Position numbers and translations under genes: made by a program
Shown: piece by piece, positions 1 through 9,313 of the stretch
Layout of the letters: the number at the start of each line of letters is the position of its first letter
How positions within the stretch are numbered: position 1 is the first letter of the stretch
From: Alphaproteobacteria bacterium
GTDB taxonomy: Bacteria; Pseudomonadota; Alphaproteobacteria; Bin95
Direction of reading: 5' to 3'
Assembly: GCA_022827685.1 (NCBI GenBank)
Contig: JAJEIH010000053.1
Span: forward strand, 64,056 to 106,294
Length of the DNA: 42,239 nucleotides
The notes under the pieces: model-generated
What the model was told of the DNA's origin: nothing
Databases searched by the model: none
Seen by the model: the letters and a program-made list of their open reading frames with translations, nothing else

Positions 1-2
1 TC

Positions 3-2762
3 GTGATCCTGATGATGGGCGTCGAGATATTCCGCCCGATGCGCGACCTGCGCGCCGTGCTCCACCAGGGCATGGTCGGCCTGTCGGCGGCCCAGGGCAT
101 CTACGGCATCCTGGACGCCGAACCGGAAGTCGCGGACGGCCCGGAGAACGGCCGGGCGGACCGGCTGGAGCCGGCCATCGCCTTCGAGAACGTGACCTTC
201 GGCTATCCCGGCGCGCGCGGCCCGGCGCATCGGGGGCTTTCCTTCTCCGTCGCGCCGGGCGAGCGCATCGGCGTGGTCGGGCAGAGCGGTTGCGGCAAGA
301 CCTCCATCGTGCGTCTGCTGCTGCGCTTCTTCGATCCCGATTCCGGGCGCGTCACGCTCGGCGGCATCGATCTGCGCGACATGAGCTTCGCGCAGATCCG
401 GCGCAACATCTCGGTGGTCAACCAGGACACCTTCCTGTTCCACGGCACCATCGGCGAGAACATCCGCATGGGCCGCCCGGACGCCGGCCGCGAGGAGGTC
501 GAGGAGGCGGCGCGGATCGCCAATATCAGGGGCTTCATCGACACGCTGCCGGACGGCTACGACACGATCATCGGCGAGAAGGGGATCAAGCTTTCGGGCG
601 GCCAGCGCCAGCGGGTCGCGATTGCCCGCGCCGTGCTTCGCGACACGCCGATCCTGGTGCTGGACGAGGCGCTCTCCGCCGTCGATGCCGACAATGAGGC
701 GGTGATCCAGGAGGCGCTCGACCGGCTGATGCAGGGCCGCACCACGCTGATCCTCGCCCACCGGCTCTCCAGCGTGATCGACTGTGACCGCATCCTCGCG
801 ATGGAGGAGGGGCGGGTCGTCGAGAGCGGCTCGCACGGCGAGCTCATGGGCCTGCCAGGCGGCGTCTATGCCTCGCTCATGCGTGAGCAGGCGCGCGAAT
901 CCGAGGAGCGGGAGGGCGACCTTCTCATCGACGCCCCGGACCGCCCGACCACCGAGACCCTGGACGCCACGCCGGGCGGAGCGAAGCAGGCGCCCACCGA
1001 AGGCGTCATCAGGGCGGAGGGCCTTTCCTGGCTCCAGGTGGTCGCCGCGCTGATGCGCGTGATCCTGCCGTGGAAGGGACGCCTCGGCCTCACCTTCCTG
1101 TTCGGCGTCGTGCGCGTCCTGGCCTTCATAGGCGTGGGCGCGGTGAGCGCGCTCATCGTTTTCAGCCTGAAGAACGGCGAGCCCTACGGCGACCTTCTTG
1201 TCTGGCTCTGGGTGCTGGCGCCCATGGCCGGCATCGTCCACTGGCTCGAATCCTGGGTCGCGCACGACATGGCCTACAGGCTGCTGGCGGAGATGCGGAT
1301 CGACGCGTTCCGCAAGCTGGACAAGCTGGCGCCCGCCTATCTCGTGCGCCGGCGGACCGGCGACCTGATGAACCTCGCCACGCACGATATCGAACTCATC
1401 GAGTATTTCTTCGCCCATACAGTAGCGCCCGCCTTCGTCGCGGTGCTGGTGCCGGCTCTCGTCATTTTTGTGCTGGGCGCGGCGAGTCCGTGGATTGCGC
1501 TCGCACTGGTTCCGTTCCTCGCGGCCGTCGGCCTCAGCCCCTTCCTGATGCGGGGCCGGGTGGACCGGCTCGGCTCCAAGGCGCGCGAGGCGGCGGGCGA
1601 GCTCGGCGCCTATGCCATCGATTCCGTCCAGGGGCTCGGCGAAATCGTCTCCTTCCAGGACGAGCGCCGGCGCGCGGACGGCTTCGACCGGCTGGCCGAC
1701 CGGCATATCGCGCTCCGCCTGCCGTTCTTCGGCGAGGTGACCCTGCAGGAAAGCCTGCTGGAGGTGTTCACCGGCCTGGGCGGCCTTGCGGTGGTGGTGA
1801 GCGGCGCGCTGCTGGTCCAGGCGGGCGCGGTCGATGCCGGGCTCCTGCCGCTGCTTGCCCTGCTCGCCATGTCCGCCTTCCTGCCGGTCTCGGAAATCGC
1901 CCAGATCGGGCGGCGGCTGGCGGACACGCTGGGCGCCACCCGGCGCTATTACGCGCTGGAGAACGAGCCGGTGCCGGTGGCGGACGGGCCGGGCGCGAAA
2001 GAGGGTGGCGACACACGGGCGGGCCTCTCGCTGGAAGGCGTGAGCTTCGCCTATCCCGGCCAGCACCGGCGCGCGCTCGGCGAGGTCACGGTGACCATCC
2101 CGGCCGGGAAGACGGTGGCGCTGGTCGGGGCGTCCGGCGCGGGCAAGACCACAACCGCGCAATTGCTGATGCGCTTCTGGGACCCGGATGCCGGACGCAT
2201 CACGCTCAACGGCGTGGACCTGCGCGACTACAGGCTCGACGAGCTGCGCAGCCGCATCGCGCTGGTGTCGCAGGACACATATCTTTTCAACGACACGCTG
2301 CGCGCCAATGTCACCATCGCCCGGCCCGGCGCAAGCGAGGAGGAGCTCGCCGCGGCCCTCGACCACGCCGCGCTCGGGCCCCTCATCCGCACGCTTCCCG
2401 AAGGGCTCGAAACCGTGGTCGGCGAGCGGGGCGCCAGCCTTTCCGGCGGCCAGCGCCAGCGGGTCGCCATCGCGCGCGCCTTCCTCAAGGACGCGCCGAT
2501 CCTGATTCTGGACGAGGCCACCAGCCATCTGGACGCGCTCAACGAACTCGCCGTGCGCCATGCGCTCGACATGCTGAAGGCCGACAGGACCACCGTGGTG
2601 ATCGCGCACCGGCTCTCTACCGTGCGCGATGCCGACAAGATCGTCGTGCTCGACGGCGGCAGGCTCGTCGAAACCGGCACGCACGGTGAATTGCTGGCGA
2701 GACGGGGCCTCTACGCGGCGCTTGTCCACCGCCAGCTCGCAAGCGCAGCCGCCGCCCAGTAG
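3..2762 (+). CDS. Fused ABC transporter (NBD-TMD-NBD visible), 5' end outside window
   Basis: This is the 3' part of a large exporter gene. The reading frame is open at the left edge, so no start codon is claimed. The visible 919 residues begin at the end of a first transmembrane domain. A first nucleotide-binding domain follows, with Walker A GQSGCGKT at residues 93-100, then an LSGGQRQR signature and a VLDEA Walker B. A second membrane domain spans about residues 345-640. A second nucleotide-binding domain has GASGAGKTT, LSGGQRQR and ILDEAT. The gene therefore encodes both halves of a type IV (MsbA/CydDC-like) ABC exporter in one chain. Such proteins use ATP to export lipids, peptides, thiols or drugs across the inner membrane. 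The substrate cannot be told from the sequence. An EamA permease gene follows 21 nt downstream on the same strand. Family assignment is firm; substrate is unknown. Confidence 0.9.
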   Translation: MILMMGVEIFRPMRDLRAVLHQGMVGLSAAQGIYGILDAEPEVADGPENGRADRLEPAIAFENVTFGYPGARGPAHRGLSFSVAPGERIGVVGQSGCGKTSIVRLLLRFFDPDSGRVTLGGIDLRDMSFAQIRRNISVVNQDTFLFHGTIGENIRMGRPDAGREEVEEAARIANIRGFIDTLPDGYDTIIGEKGIKLSGGQRQRVAIARAVLRDTPILVLDEALSAVDADNEAVIQEALDRLMQGRTTLILAHRLSSVIDCDRILAMEEGRVVESGSHGELMGLPGGVYASLMREQARESEEREGDLLIDAPDRPTTETLDATPGGAKQAPTEGVIRAEGLSWLQVVAALMRVILPWKGRLGLTFLFGVVRVLAFIGVGAVSALIVFSLKNGEPYGDLLVWLWVLAPMAGIVHWLESWVAHDMAYRLLAEMRIDAFRKLDKLAPAYLVRRRTGDLMNLATHDIELIEYFFAHTVAPAFVAVLVPALVIFVLGAASPWIALALVPFLAAVGLSPFLMRGRVDRLGSKAREAAGELGAYAIDSVQGLGEIVSFQDERRRADGFDRLADRHIALRLPFFGEVTLQESLLEVFTGLGGLAVVVSGALLVQAGAVDAGLLPLLALLAMSAFLPVSEIAQIGRRLADTLGATRRYYALENEPVPVADGPGAKEGGDTRAGLSLEGVSFAYPGQHRRALGEVTVTIPAGKTVALVGASGAGKTTTAQLLMRFWDPDAGRITLNGVDLRDYRLDELRSRIALVSQDTYLFNDTLRANVTIARPGASEEELAAALDHAALGPLIRTLPEGLETVVGERGASLSGGQRQRVAIARAFLKDAPILILDEATSHLDALNELAVRHALDMLKADRTTVVIAHRLSTVRDADKIVVLDGGRLVETGTHGELLARRGLYAALVHRQLASAAAAQ

Positions 2763-2783
2763 CCCGGCTCGCATCCGCGCCCC

Positions 2784-3683
2784 ATGAACCAGCCCCGCGA
2801 CCGCATCGGACTGGCGATCCTGCTCGTGGTCTGCGCCGTCGCGATCTTCTCCATCCTCAATGTCGAGGTGAAGATCCTGCGCGCGGATTACGGGCCCGTG
2901 CAGCTCGTCTGGGCGCGCTATACCGGGGCGCTGCTCTTCATGGTCGTGGTCTTCACGCCCATGCGCGGCCCTGGCTTCCTGCGGCTTCGCACCGCGCGAC
3001 CGGTCGCGCAGGTGGTGCGCGGCGCCTGTCTGCTTACCTCGTCGATGTGCTTCTTCCTGGCGATCAAATGGGTGCCGCTGGCCACGGCCGCGGCCATCAC
3101 CATGCTGGGGCCTGTGCTCATTACGGCGTTTTCGGGTCCGGTGCTGGGCGAGCGGGTCGGCCCGAGGCGCTGGACGGCGGTCGTCGTCGGCTTCGTCGGC
3201 GCGCTCGTCATCATCCGGCCGGGCTTCGGCGACACGCCCTGGCAGATCGTCTTCACGGTCGGCTCGGCCTTCACGAGCGCCTTCTACTCGCTGCTGACGC
3301 GCAAGCTCTCCGCGGGAGAGGACCCGGCGACCATGGCGACCATCGCGACGGTGGTCGGCACCGCGGTCGTCAGCCTTGTCGTCTGGACCGACTGGCGCGC
3401 GCCTTCGGACCCGGTCGAAATCGGCATGATCGTGTCCCTCGGCCTGCTGTCGGGTTTCGCCCACTATCTCTACACGATCGCCTTCGGGCGCGGCCCGGCC
3501 TCGGTGATTGCGCCCTTCAACTACAGCCACCTGATCTTCGCGGCGCTGCTCGGCTTCGTCGTCTTCGGCTATTTCCCGGACCTCTGGACCTGGGTCGGGG
3601 CCGGCCTGATTGTGGCGTCCGGCCTCTATATCGGCTATCGCGAAACGGTGCTGGCCAGACGCGCGGGAGAACGGAGACCTTGA
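2784..3683 (+). CDS. DMT-family (EamA) permease
   Basis: This 299-residue protein has the drug/metabolite transporter layout: about ten hydrophobic segments in two EamA repeats. The first repeat begins near residue 10 (LAILLVVCAVAIFSILNV). The second follows a loop near residues 140-150. The length matches the usual 280-310 residues. These inner-membrane carriers move small metabolites, often outward, and the substrate here is unknown. The gene lies 21 nt after the ABC exporter gene. Its stop overlaps the TTG start of the next dehydrogenase gene (TTGA), so the three probably form one transcript. Fold assignment is confident. Confidence 0.9.
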   Translation: MNQPRDRIGLAILLVVCAVAIFSILNVEVKILRADYGPVQLVWARYTGALLFMVVVFTPMRGPGFLRLRTARPVAQVVRGACLLTSSMCFFLAIKWVPLATAAAITMLGPVLITAFSGPVLGERVGPRRWTAVVVGFVGALVIIRPGFGDTPWQIVFTVGSAFTSAFYSLLTRKLSAGEDPATMATIATVVGTAVVSLVVWTDWRAPSDPVEIGMIVSLGLLSGFAHYLYTIAFGRGPASVIAPFNYSHLIFAALLGFVVFGYFPDLWTWVGAGLIVASGLYIGYRETVLARRAGERRP

Positions 3684-4672
3684 CGAGAGACGCCCTTGTC
3701 GTCGCGTTCGACGCCAGCGAGCGGGATCGCGGCTTTATCGCCGAAGCCTGGGGCGCGGCAGGCCCCCTCCTTCATCTCGCCGATGCCGCGTCGTCCGAGG
3801 ACCGCGCGCGCATGCTGCAACGCGCGGCGGCCGTGTTCGCCCAGCATACGGGCAACGACTTCCGGCCGGAGGAATGGCCGCTCCTCGCCGGAGCCCGGTT
3901 GCTGCAGATGCTGCCTGCCGGCGTGGACTTCATGCCGCTCAGGGACCTGCCGCCGGAGCTTCCCGTGGCCGGCAATGGCGGCGCCTCCGCCGAGCCGATG
4001 GCCGAGCACGGCGCCGCCCTGGCGCTAGCCGCCGCCAAGCGCCTGTTCGTCGAGCATGCCGAGCTCCGCGCCGGGCGCTTCAACCAGTTCGAGCCCAATA
4101 TCAGGCTGGCCGGGGGCGTCTGCGGCATACTGGGCTTCGGCGGCATCGGGGTGGCGGTCTCACGGCTGATGCGTGCCTTTGGCATGAAGATCCACGCCGT
4201 CAACCGGCGCGGCGCCGGCCAAGAGGCGACAGACTGGATCGGCACCCCGGACAGGCTGGACGAGTTGCTGGAGGCCGCCGACATCCTGTTCATCACCGCG
4301 CCGCTCAGCGCCGCGACCGAGAAGCTTATCGATGCGGACGCGCTCCGGCGCATGAAGGACAAGGCCATACTGGTGAACCTCGCGCGCGGCGAGATCATCG
4401 ACGAACGCGCGCTCTACGACCACCTCGCCGCCCGGCCGTCCTTTACCGCATGCCTCGATGCCTGGTGGGTGGAGCCCATTCGCCACGGCAGCTTCCGCAT
4501 CGACACGCCGCTGCTTGACCTGCCGAACGTCATCGGCTCGCCGCACAACTCGGCCTCGGTCGGCGGCAGCCGGCGCCCGGTCGTGCTCGGGCGCGCCGTC
4601 GCCAATTGCCTGCGCGCGGTTCGCGGCGAGACGCCCCTCCACCTCATCCAGCCGGAAGAGCGGATGCAGTGA
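3680..4672 (+). CDS. D-2-hydroxyacid dehydrogenase (NAD(P)-dependent)
   Basis: This is a predicted 330-residue oxidoreductase that interconverts 2-keto acids and D-2-hydroxyacids. The Rossmann motif is GILGFGGIG. The family's substrate-binding Arg lies in NLARGEIID, the Glu after DAWWVEP, and the catalytic His in SPHNSAS. I chose the TTG at 3680 as start. It overlaps the stop of the EamA gene by four bases, and the next in-frame ATG would remove about 40 residues of the substrate domain. The frame is open far upstream of 3680, but that stretch is the antisense-free shadow of the EamA gene. A second, divergent-sequence member of the same family lies just downstream on the other strand. The exact substrate (glyoxylate, hydroxypyruvate or a sugar acid) is not determinable. 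Confidence 0.85.
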   Translation: MTRDALVVAFDASERDRGFIAEAWGAAGPLLHLADAASSEDRARMLQRAAAVFAQHTGNDFRPEEWPLLAGARLLQMLPAGVDFMPLRDLPPELPVAGNGGASAEPMAEHGAALALAAAKRLFVEHAELRAGRFNQFEPNIRLAGGVCGILGFGGIGVAVSRLMRAFGMKIHAVNRRGAGQEATDWIGTPDRLDELLEAADILFITAPLSAATEKLIDADALRRMKDKAILVNLARGEIIDERALYDHLAARPSFTACLDAWWVEPIRHGSFRIDTPLLDLPNVIGSPHNSASVGGSRRPVVLGRAVANCLRAVRGETPLHLIQPEERMQ

Positions 4673-4678
4673 CGACGG

Positions 4679-5647
4679 TCAGCCCAGGACTTCCCGGTTG
4701 ATGACATTGTCGGGATTGAGCCGGCCGTCGAAGCAATCGACGACATTCTGCGCGGCGGCCGCGCCCATGCGGAACATGGACTCCTCGCTCACGCCCGCCG
4801 AATGGGGCGAGACGATGATGTTGTCGAGCTCGAACAGCGGTTCGGCGGCCGTGGCCGGCTCGATAACGAACGGGTCGATGCCCGCGCCCGCGATCACCCG
4901 GCCCTTGAGCGCATCATAGAGCGCCTTTTCCTCGACGATGTTGCCGCGCGCCGTGTTCACGACGAAGGCGGTCGGCTTCATGGCGGCGAGTTCGGCCGCG
5001 CCCACCATGCCGTCCGTCTCCTCGTTCTTCGGGCAGTTGACGGAGAGGAAGTCGATCTTCGGCAGCATGGCCCGCCAGTCCTCCACCGGCGTTGCGCCTG
5101 CGGTCGCGATCGCGTCCTGGATGACATAGGGGTCGTGGACCAGCACGTTCATGCCCATGGCGACGCAGCGCGGCACCAGCCGGCGGCCGATGCGCCCGAA
5201 CCCCAGGATCAGCACGGTCCGCCCGGCGATGTCGTAGGCCGGCGTCTCGAACCGGATATCCCAATTGCCCTTGCGCAGTTCGCGGTCGTAGAGGAGGGCG
5301 CGCTTGGCGAGCGCCATCATGAAGAACAGGGAATGCTCGGCGACGGTGATCGAATTGGCCGTGCCGACGACGGCGAGCGGCACACCCGCCTCGGTCAGCG
5401 CCGGCACATCGACTGCGTCGTAGCCGACGCCGTGGCGGGCGACGATCTTCAGCCGTTCGGCATTGCCGATGATCCGGCGGGTGAAGGGCGCCACGCCCAG
5501 GATCGCCGCATCGTAGTTGGCGATATGCTGCAGGATATTGTCCTCGGTGAGTTCGGTGAAGCGCTCGACCGCGATATCGTCGCGCCCCTCGAACACCGAT
5601 TTGAGCCCCGCCGTGTAGGGCATTTGCAGCATTACGCGATAGGCCAT
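4679..5647 (-). CDS. D-2-hydroxyacid dehydrogenase (phosphoglycerate dehydrogenase-like)
   Basis: This 322-residue NAD-dependent dehydrogenase starts at ATG 5647. Its nucleotide-binding motif is LGFGRIG. The Arg is in NTARGNIVEE, the Glu in GIDPFVIEP and the His in SPHSAG. Residues 1-95 and the C-terminal tail form the substrate domain, where MLQMPYTAG opens the protein. It faces the preceding dehydrogenase gene tail-to-tail with only six bases between them. It is read toward that gene and away from the PfkB kinase gene, with which it shares a 184-nt divergent promoter region. With the kinase and the TRAP transporter next door, it may act on an imported hydroxy- or sugar acid. That link is inference. 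Confidence 0.88.
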   Translation of the reverse strand: MAYRVMLQMPYTAGLKSVFEGRDDIAVERFTELTEDNILQHIANYDAAILGVAPFTRRIIGNAERLKIVARHGVGYDAVDVPALTEAGVPLAVVGTANSITVAEHSLFFMMALAKRALLYDRELRKGNWDIRFETPAYDIAGRTVLILGFGRIGRRLVPRCVAMGMNVLVHDPYVIQDAIATAGATPVEDWRAMLPKIDFLSVNCPKNEETDGMVGAAELAAMKPTAFVVNTARGNIVEEKALYDALKGRVIAGAGIDPFVIEPATAAEPLFELDNIIVSPHSAGVSEESMFRMGAAAAQNVVDCFDGRLNPDNVINREVLG

Positions 5648-5831
5648 GCCTCGTCTCTCCCGTGTTTCCGTCGTTTCGGTATGCGAAGGGCCGGGGCGGT
5701 TCTCGCCGGCGTCCCGAGCCGCTAGGTTGGCCGGGAATACAGCCCGGAGGCCCTCCCCATGTCAATGAGTGCAAAGCCGTCGGCGGGTGCCGCGCCGCAT
5801 CCCCTGCGGGCCGGGGCCTGAGAGTGTTTCC

Positions 5832-6755
5832 ATGACCGCGCGGATTGCGATTCTCGGCATCTTCGTCGTCGATGCGACCTTCCGGACGCCGCGCCTGCCC
5901 CGGATGGGCGAGACGGTCATCGGCGAGAGCGTGGCGCTCAGCCCCGGGGGCAAGGGCTCGAACCAGGCGGTGGCGGCTGCCCGGCTCGGCGCCGAGGTCG
6001 GGTTCATTTCCCGGATCGGGTGCGATTCCTTCGCCGATATGGGGCTTGCGGCATGGGCGGCGGCAGGCGTCGAGCCCCTGGTCGCGCGCTCCGACACGGC
6101 CGCGACCGGCGCGGCTGCGGTGCTTGTGGAAGCGGCTTCGGGCGAGAACGCCATCGTCGTCTGCACCGGCGCTGCGGCCGAGATTTCCGAGGCGGATGTC
6201 GATGCGGCGGCAGACGCAATCCGCTCCGCCGCCGTGTTTGTCACACAGTTCGAGCAGCCCCTGCCGGCGGCGGCGCGGGCGCTCGCAATCGCGCGGGAGG
6301 CGGGCGTGGCGACGGTGCTCAATCCCGCGCCGGCGGCGGATGCGCCTGACGAGATGCTCCGGCTCTCGGACTATGTGACGCCGAACGAAGCCGAGGCCGA
6401 GGCGCTCACCGGGCTGTCCGTGGAGGACGAGGAGGGCGCGCGCCGGGCGGCGGCCGCGCTCCGGGAGCGCGGCGCAGGCGCGGCCGTCATCACGCTCGGC
6501 GCGCGCGGCGCGCTGCTCGACGGTCCGGCGGGCGCGGCCCTGGTGCCCGCCTTCAAGGCGGGGCCGGTGGTGGAGACCACCGGTGCGGGCGACGCCTTCA
6601 ATGGCGCCTTCGCCGTCGCGCTGGCGGAGGGCCGGGACCCGGTCTCGGCCGTCCGCTTCGGCTGCGCGGCCGCCGGCATTTCCGTCACGCGCGCCGGCAC
6701 GGCGCACTCCATGCCCGACCGCGCCGAGGTGGAGGCGCTGCTGGCCGGATCTTGA
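5832..6755 (+). CDS. PfkB-family carbohydrate kinase (ribokinase-like)
   Basis: This 307-residue kinase phosphorylates a sugar or sugar acid with ATP. The N-terminal PfkB signature region GGKGSNQ lies at residues 39-45. The C-terminal anion-hole and catalytic-base motif TTGAGD ends with Asp254, followed by AFNGAFAVAL. An open frame extends upstream to 5769, but homologues start at the short strand IAILGIFVVD, so ATG 5832 fits. No strong Shine-Dalgarno sequence is visible; GAGAG lies about 9 nt upstream. It converges on the TRAP transporter operon and diverges from a hydroxyacid dehydrogenase gene. That setting suggests uptake and activation of a sugar-like substrate. Ribokinase, 2-keto-3-deoxygluconate kinase and related activities are all possible. 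Confidence 0.87.
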   Translation: MTARIAILGIFVVDATFRTPRLPRMGETVIGESVALSPGGKGSNQAVAAARLGAEVGFISRIGCDSFADMGLAAWAAAGVEPLVARSDTAATGAAAVLVEAASGENAIVVCTGAAAEISEADVDAAADAIRSAAVFVTQFEQPLPAAARALAIAREAGVATVLNPAPAADAPDEMLRLSDYVTPNEAEAEALTGLSVEDEEGARRAAAALRERGAGAAVITLGARGALLDGPAGAALVPAFKAGPVVETTGAGDAFNGAFAVALAEGRDPVSAVRFGCAAAGISVTRAGTAHSMPDRAEVEALLAGS

Positions 6756-6773
6756 GGGTCGCCCCGGCCCGCG

Positions 6774-6811
6774 CAAAAGAAAGCCCGCGGCCGGCAGGAC
6801 CGGCCGCGGGC
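6774..6811 (-). terminator. Rho-independent terminator of the TRAP operon
   Basis: A perfect 12-bp GC-rich stem is formed by 6783-6794 and 6800-6811, with a 5-nt loop. On the minus strand it is followed by a T-rich run, TTTCTTTT. It sits about 20 nt after the stop of the dctP gene, so it ends the dctQMP transcript. It may also slow read-through from the converging kinase gene. Confidence 0.9.
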
Positions 6812-6833
6812 AGGTCAGTGGAAGAGGGGCTGT

Positions 6834-7889
6834 CTAGTTGAGCAGCCTCGCGTCCTCTTCCTCGATCTCCTTCTCCGCCTGGGCGATGGATTCCTCAAGC
6901 AGCTTCAGCCACTTGTCGCCGAAGCGCTCTACATACCACTGCTTCAGCGGCTGGACGGACTCGACGAACTGCGCCTTCTCCTCGGGCGTCGGCACATAGA
7001 CCTGGCCGCCCTTCTCCTTGAAGGCCGCGTAGCCGGCGAGCGCCGTGAACTTCGGGTCGTCCGAGGCCATCGACGTCATGTGATGGAAGCCGGCCGCGAC
7101 GACCCGCTTCAGATCGGGCGAGAGGCCCTGCAGGAAGTCGTCGTTCATCCACCAGAACAGGAACATGTAGGCGTGGTGGTCGAGCGTCACGCGGTTCAGG
7201 AACTCGTGGAACTTCATGTTCACGATGTCCGTGATGCCGTTCTTGGTGCCGATCACGACGCCGGTGGCGAGCGAGGTGTAGAGCTCCTGCCAGGGAATCG
7301 GCGTCGGATTGCCGCCCATCAGGTTGACCATCTCGACCTGCAGCGGCGACTCGATGGTGCGCATCTTCACGCCCGCAAGGTCAGCCGGCGTCTTGATGGT
7401 GACGTCGATGGTGAAGAAGTCGCGCCAGCCGCCGGTGTTGTTGAGGCCCATGAGCCTCAGCGTGCCGGTCTTCTCGAGCACCGCCTTGCGAACCTCGTCC
7501 ATGAACGGGCTCTTCATCACCTTCTCGGCGACGCGGTCGTTCGGGAAGATGTAGGGCAGGTCGGTAACCTGGATTTCCGGGAAGATGTTGGCGATGCCGC
7601 CGACGGTCGTTCCCGTGATCTCGCAGGTGCCGAGCTGGACCGATTCGAGGCACTGGCGGAAATTGCCGCAAAGCTGTCCGGCCGGGTAGATCTCGACTTC
7701 CACCGCGCCGTTGGTCTGCGACTCGACGAAGTTCTCGAAGACGAGCGAGCCCTTGTGATCCTCGTCGTCGGTCGAGCCGATATGGCAGATCTTGATGGTC
7801 GTATCCGCCGCGCCGGCCATGCCGGCTCCGCCGAGCGCGACGGCGAGGCCGACGCCGACCGAGCCTAACAGTTCCAGATGTTTCTTCAT
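6834..7889 (-). CDS. dctP: TRAP transporter substrate-binding protein (DctP family)
   Basis: This 351-residue periplasmic binding protein captures an organic acid and hands it to the DctQM membrane subunits. A Sec signal peptide covers about residues 1-28 (a lysine pair, then a hydrophobic run ending AGMAGA). The mature part shows DctP-family features: an early strand KICHIGS, a YPAGQL segment, and a region KTPADLAGVKMRT with the conserved Arg that grips the substrate carboxylate. Length is normal. The start has a strong ribosome site (GGGAGGAGG). It is the last gene of dctQ-dctM-dctP and is followed by a strong terminator. A 92-nt gap with a hairpin separates it from dctM, which may let the binding protein be made in excess. 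The ligand is unknown. Confidence 0.92.
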   Translation of the reverse strand: MKKHLELLGSVGVGLAVALGGAGMAGAADTTIKICHIGSTDDEDHKGSLVFENFVESQTNGAVEVEIYPAGQLCGNFRQCLESVQLGTCEITGTTVGGIANIFPEIQVTDLPYIFPNDRVAEKVMKSPFMDEVRKAVLEKTGTLRLMGLNNTGGWRDFFTIDVTIKTPADLAGVKMRTIESPLQVEMVNLMGGNPTPIPWQELYTSLATGVVIGTKNGITDIVNMKFHEFLNRVTLDHHAYMFLFWWMNDDFLQGLSPDLKRVVAAGFHHMTSMASDDPKFTALAGYAAFKEKGGQVYVPTPEEKAQFVESVQPLKQWYVERFGDKWLKLLEESIAQAEKEIEEEDARLLN

Positions 7890-7939
7890 CTTCCTCCTCC
7901 CTTCGGAAGTAGTAAGAGCCGCGGGATTGCGGCAGCGTT

Positions 7940-7962
7940 CCGGCCGGCTTTATTCGGGCCGG
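7940..7962 (-). promoter_or_regulatory. Intercistronic hairpin between dctM and dctP
   Basis: A 6-bp perfect stem, 7940-7945 with 7957-7962, encloses an 11-nt loop in the 92-nt gap between dctM and dctP. It has no U-tract on the transcribed strand, so I read it as a possible mRNA-stability or processing element, not a terminator. The role is inferred. Confidence 0.4.
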
Positions 7963-7981
7963 ATGTCCTCCATTTGCCGCG

Positions 7982-9292
7982 TCACACGAAGAAACCCGGC
8001 GCGTTTCTGGTGAAGCCGAGCCAGTAGGGCAGCGACATGGAGATGACCGGGAAATAGGTCACGACGAAGATCGCAAGGATCTCGACCGCCAGCAGCGGCA
8101 GCATTTCGAGCGCGATCACCTCGACGCGCAATCGCGATATGCCGGAAGCGACGAACAGGATCAGCCCCATGGGCGGCGTCGCCAGCCCGATCGTCAGGTT
8201 GATACACATGATGACGGCGAAATGCAGCGGATCGACGCCGAGCCCCGTCATGGTCGGCGCCAGGATCGGGCCGAGGATCAGGATGGCCGGGCCGGCGTCG
8301 AGGAACATGCCGACGATCAGCAGCAGCACGTTGATGAAGAACAGCAGCAGGAGCGGGTCTTTTGTGATGCTGAAGAAGAAATTGGAGAGATGGACCGGCA
8401 CTTGCGAGAGGCTGGCGATGGCGGCGAAGGCCGTCGCGGTGCCGATGATGAGCAGGATCGCGCCTGACGTGACCGCCGCGTGGAGGAACAGGTCCGGCAG
8501 GTCGCGGAACTTCAGCGTCCGCAGCACGATCAGGCTGATGAACAGCGCGTAGAAGGCCGCCGCCGCCGCCGACTCGGTGGGCGTGAAGATTCCGCCCAGG
8601 ATGCCGCCCAGGATGATGACCGGCGTCATCAGCGGCAGCACCGCGCCCCAGGCCGCAGTGCCGACCTCCCTGACGGTCGCGCGGCTGTGCGCCTTGGGGT
8701 AGTTGCGCCGCTTGGAGATGATGCCCGTCACCGACATCAGCATGAAGCCCACCATGAGCCCCGGGATGAGCCCGGCGGCGAACAGCCCGGCCACCGAGAC
8801 ATTCATGATGAAGGCATAGACCACCATGATGAGGCTCGGCGGGATGATCGGGCCGATGACCGAGGAGGCCGCGGTGATGGCGGCGGCGAATTTGCGGCTG
8901 TAGCCGTCCTTCTCCATCGCCGGGATCAGGATCGAGCCGACCGCCGAGGTGTCGGCGACGGCGGAGCCGCTGATGCCGGCGAACAGCATGCTGGTGACGA
9001 TGTTCACATGCGCCAGGCCGCCGCGCAGGTGGCCGACCAGCGTGTTGGCGAAATTGACCAGGCTCATCGTGATGCCGGCCCGGTTCATCACCTCGCCCGT
9101 CAGGATGAAGAAGGGGATCGCGAGCAGCGGGAACTGGTGGATGCCGGCGAAGGTGCGCTGGAACAGCATTTTCAGGAAGATCGGCTTCTCCGCCAGCAGG
9201 AAGCCGACCATGGGCGCGAAGCCGAGCGCGAAGACGATCGGCATGCCGATGAACATCGCGGCGAGGAATATCCAGAAAAAGGTGACGCCCAT
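7982..9292 (-). CDS. dctM: TRAP transporter large permease (DctM family)
   Basis: This 436-residue integral membrane protein has about 12 hydrophobic segments and is the ion-coupled channel of a TRAP transporter. Typical DctM features include an N-terminal FGMPIVFALG-like stretch (here IGMPIVFALG), a central GISGSAVADTSAVGSI loop, and PPSLIMVVYA following a conserved IIPPS. Length is normal (425-440). It lies 21 nt after dctQ and is probably translated from the same message. It should work with the small permease and the DctP protein to import a carboxylate using the sodium gradient. The family is certain; the substrate is not. Confidence 0.95.
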   Translation of the reverse strand: MGVTFFWIFLAAMFIGMPIVFALGFAPMVGFLLAEKPIFLKMLFQRTFAGIHQFPLLAIPFFILTGEVMNRAGITMSLVNFANTLVGHLRGGLAHVNIVTSMLFAGISGSAVADTSAVGSILIPAMEKDGYSRKFAAAITAASSVIGPIIPPSLIMVVYAFIMNVSVAGLFAAGLIPGLMVGFMLMSVTGIISKRRNYPKAHSRATVREVGTAAWGAVLPLMTPVIILGGILGGIFTPTESAAAAAFYALFISLIVLRTLKFRDLPDLFLHAAVTSGAILLIIGTATAFAAIASLSQVPVHLSNFFFSITKDPLLLLFFINVLLLIVGMFLDAGPAILILGPILAPTMTGLGVDPLHFAVIMCINLTIGLATPPMGLILFVASGISRLRVEVIALEMLPLLAVEILAIFVVTYFPVISMSLPYWLGFTRNAPGFFV

Positions 9293-9313
9293 GGGTTCCG
9301 TCCGCTGCCTCCG

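Noticed and set aside
5761-5831. TPP-riboswitch-like GGGTGCC...GGCCTGAGAG before the PfkB kinase gene
   Set aside because: Only the first part of the THI box is resembled. The coding sequence starts right after it and leaves no room for the remaining conserved arms.
4914-6776. 620-codon minus-strand frame over the dehydrogenase and kinase genes
   Set aside because: It is a shadow of two well-supported genes and shows no domain of its own.
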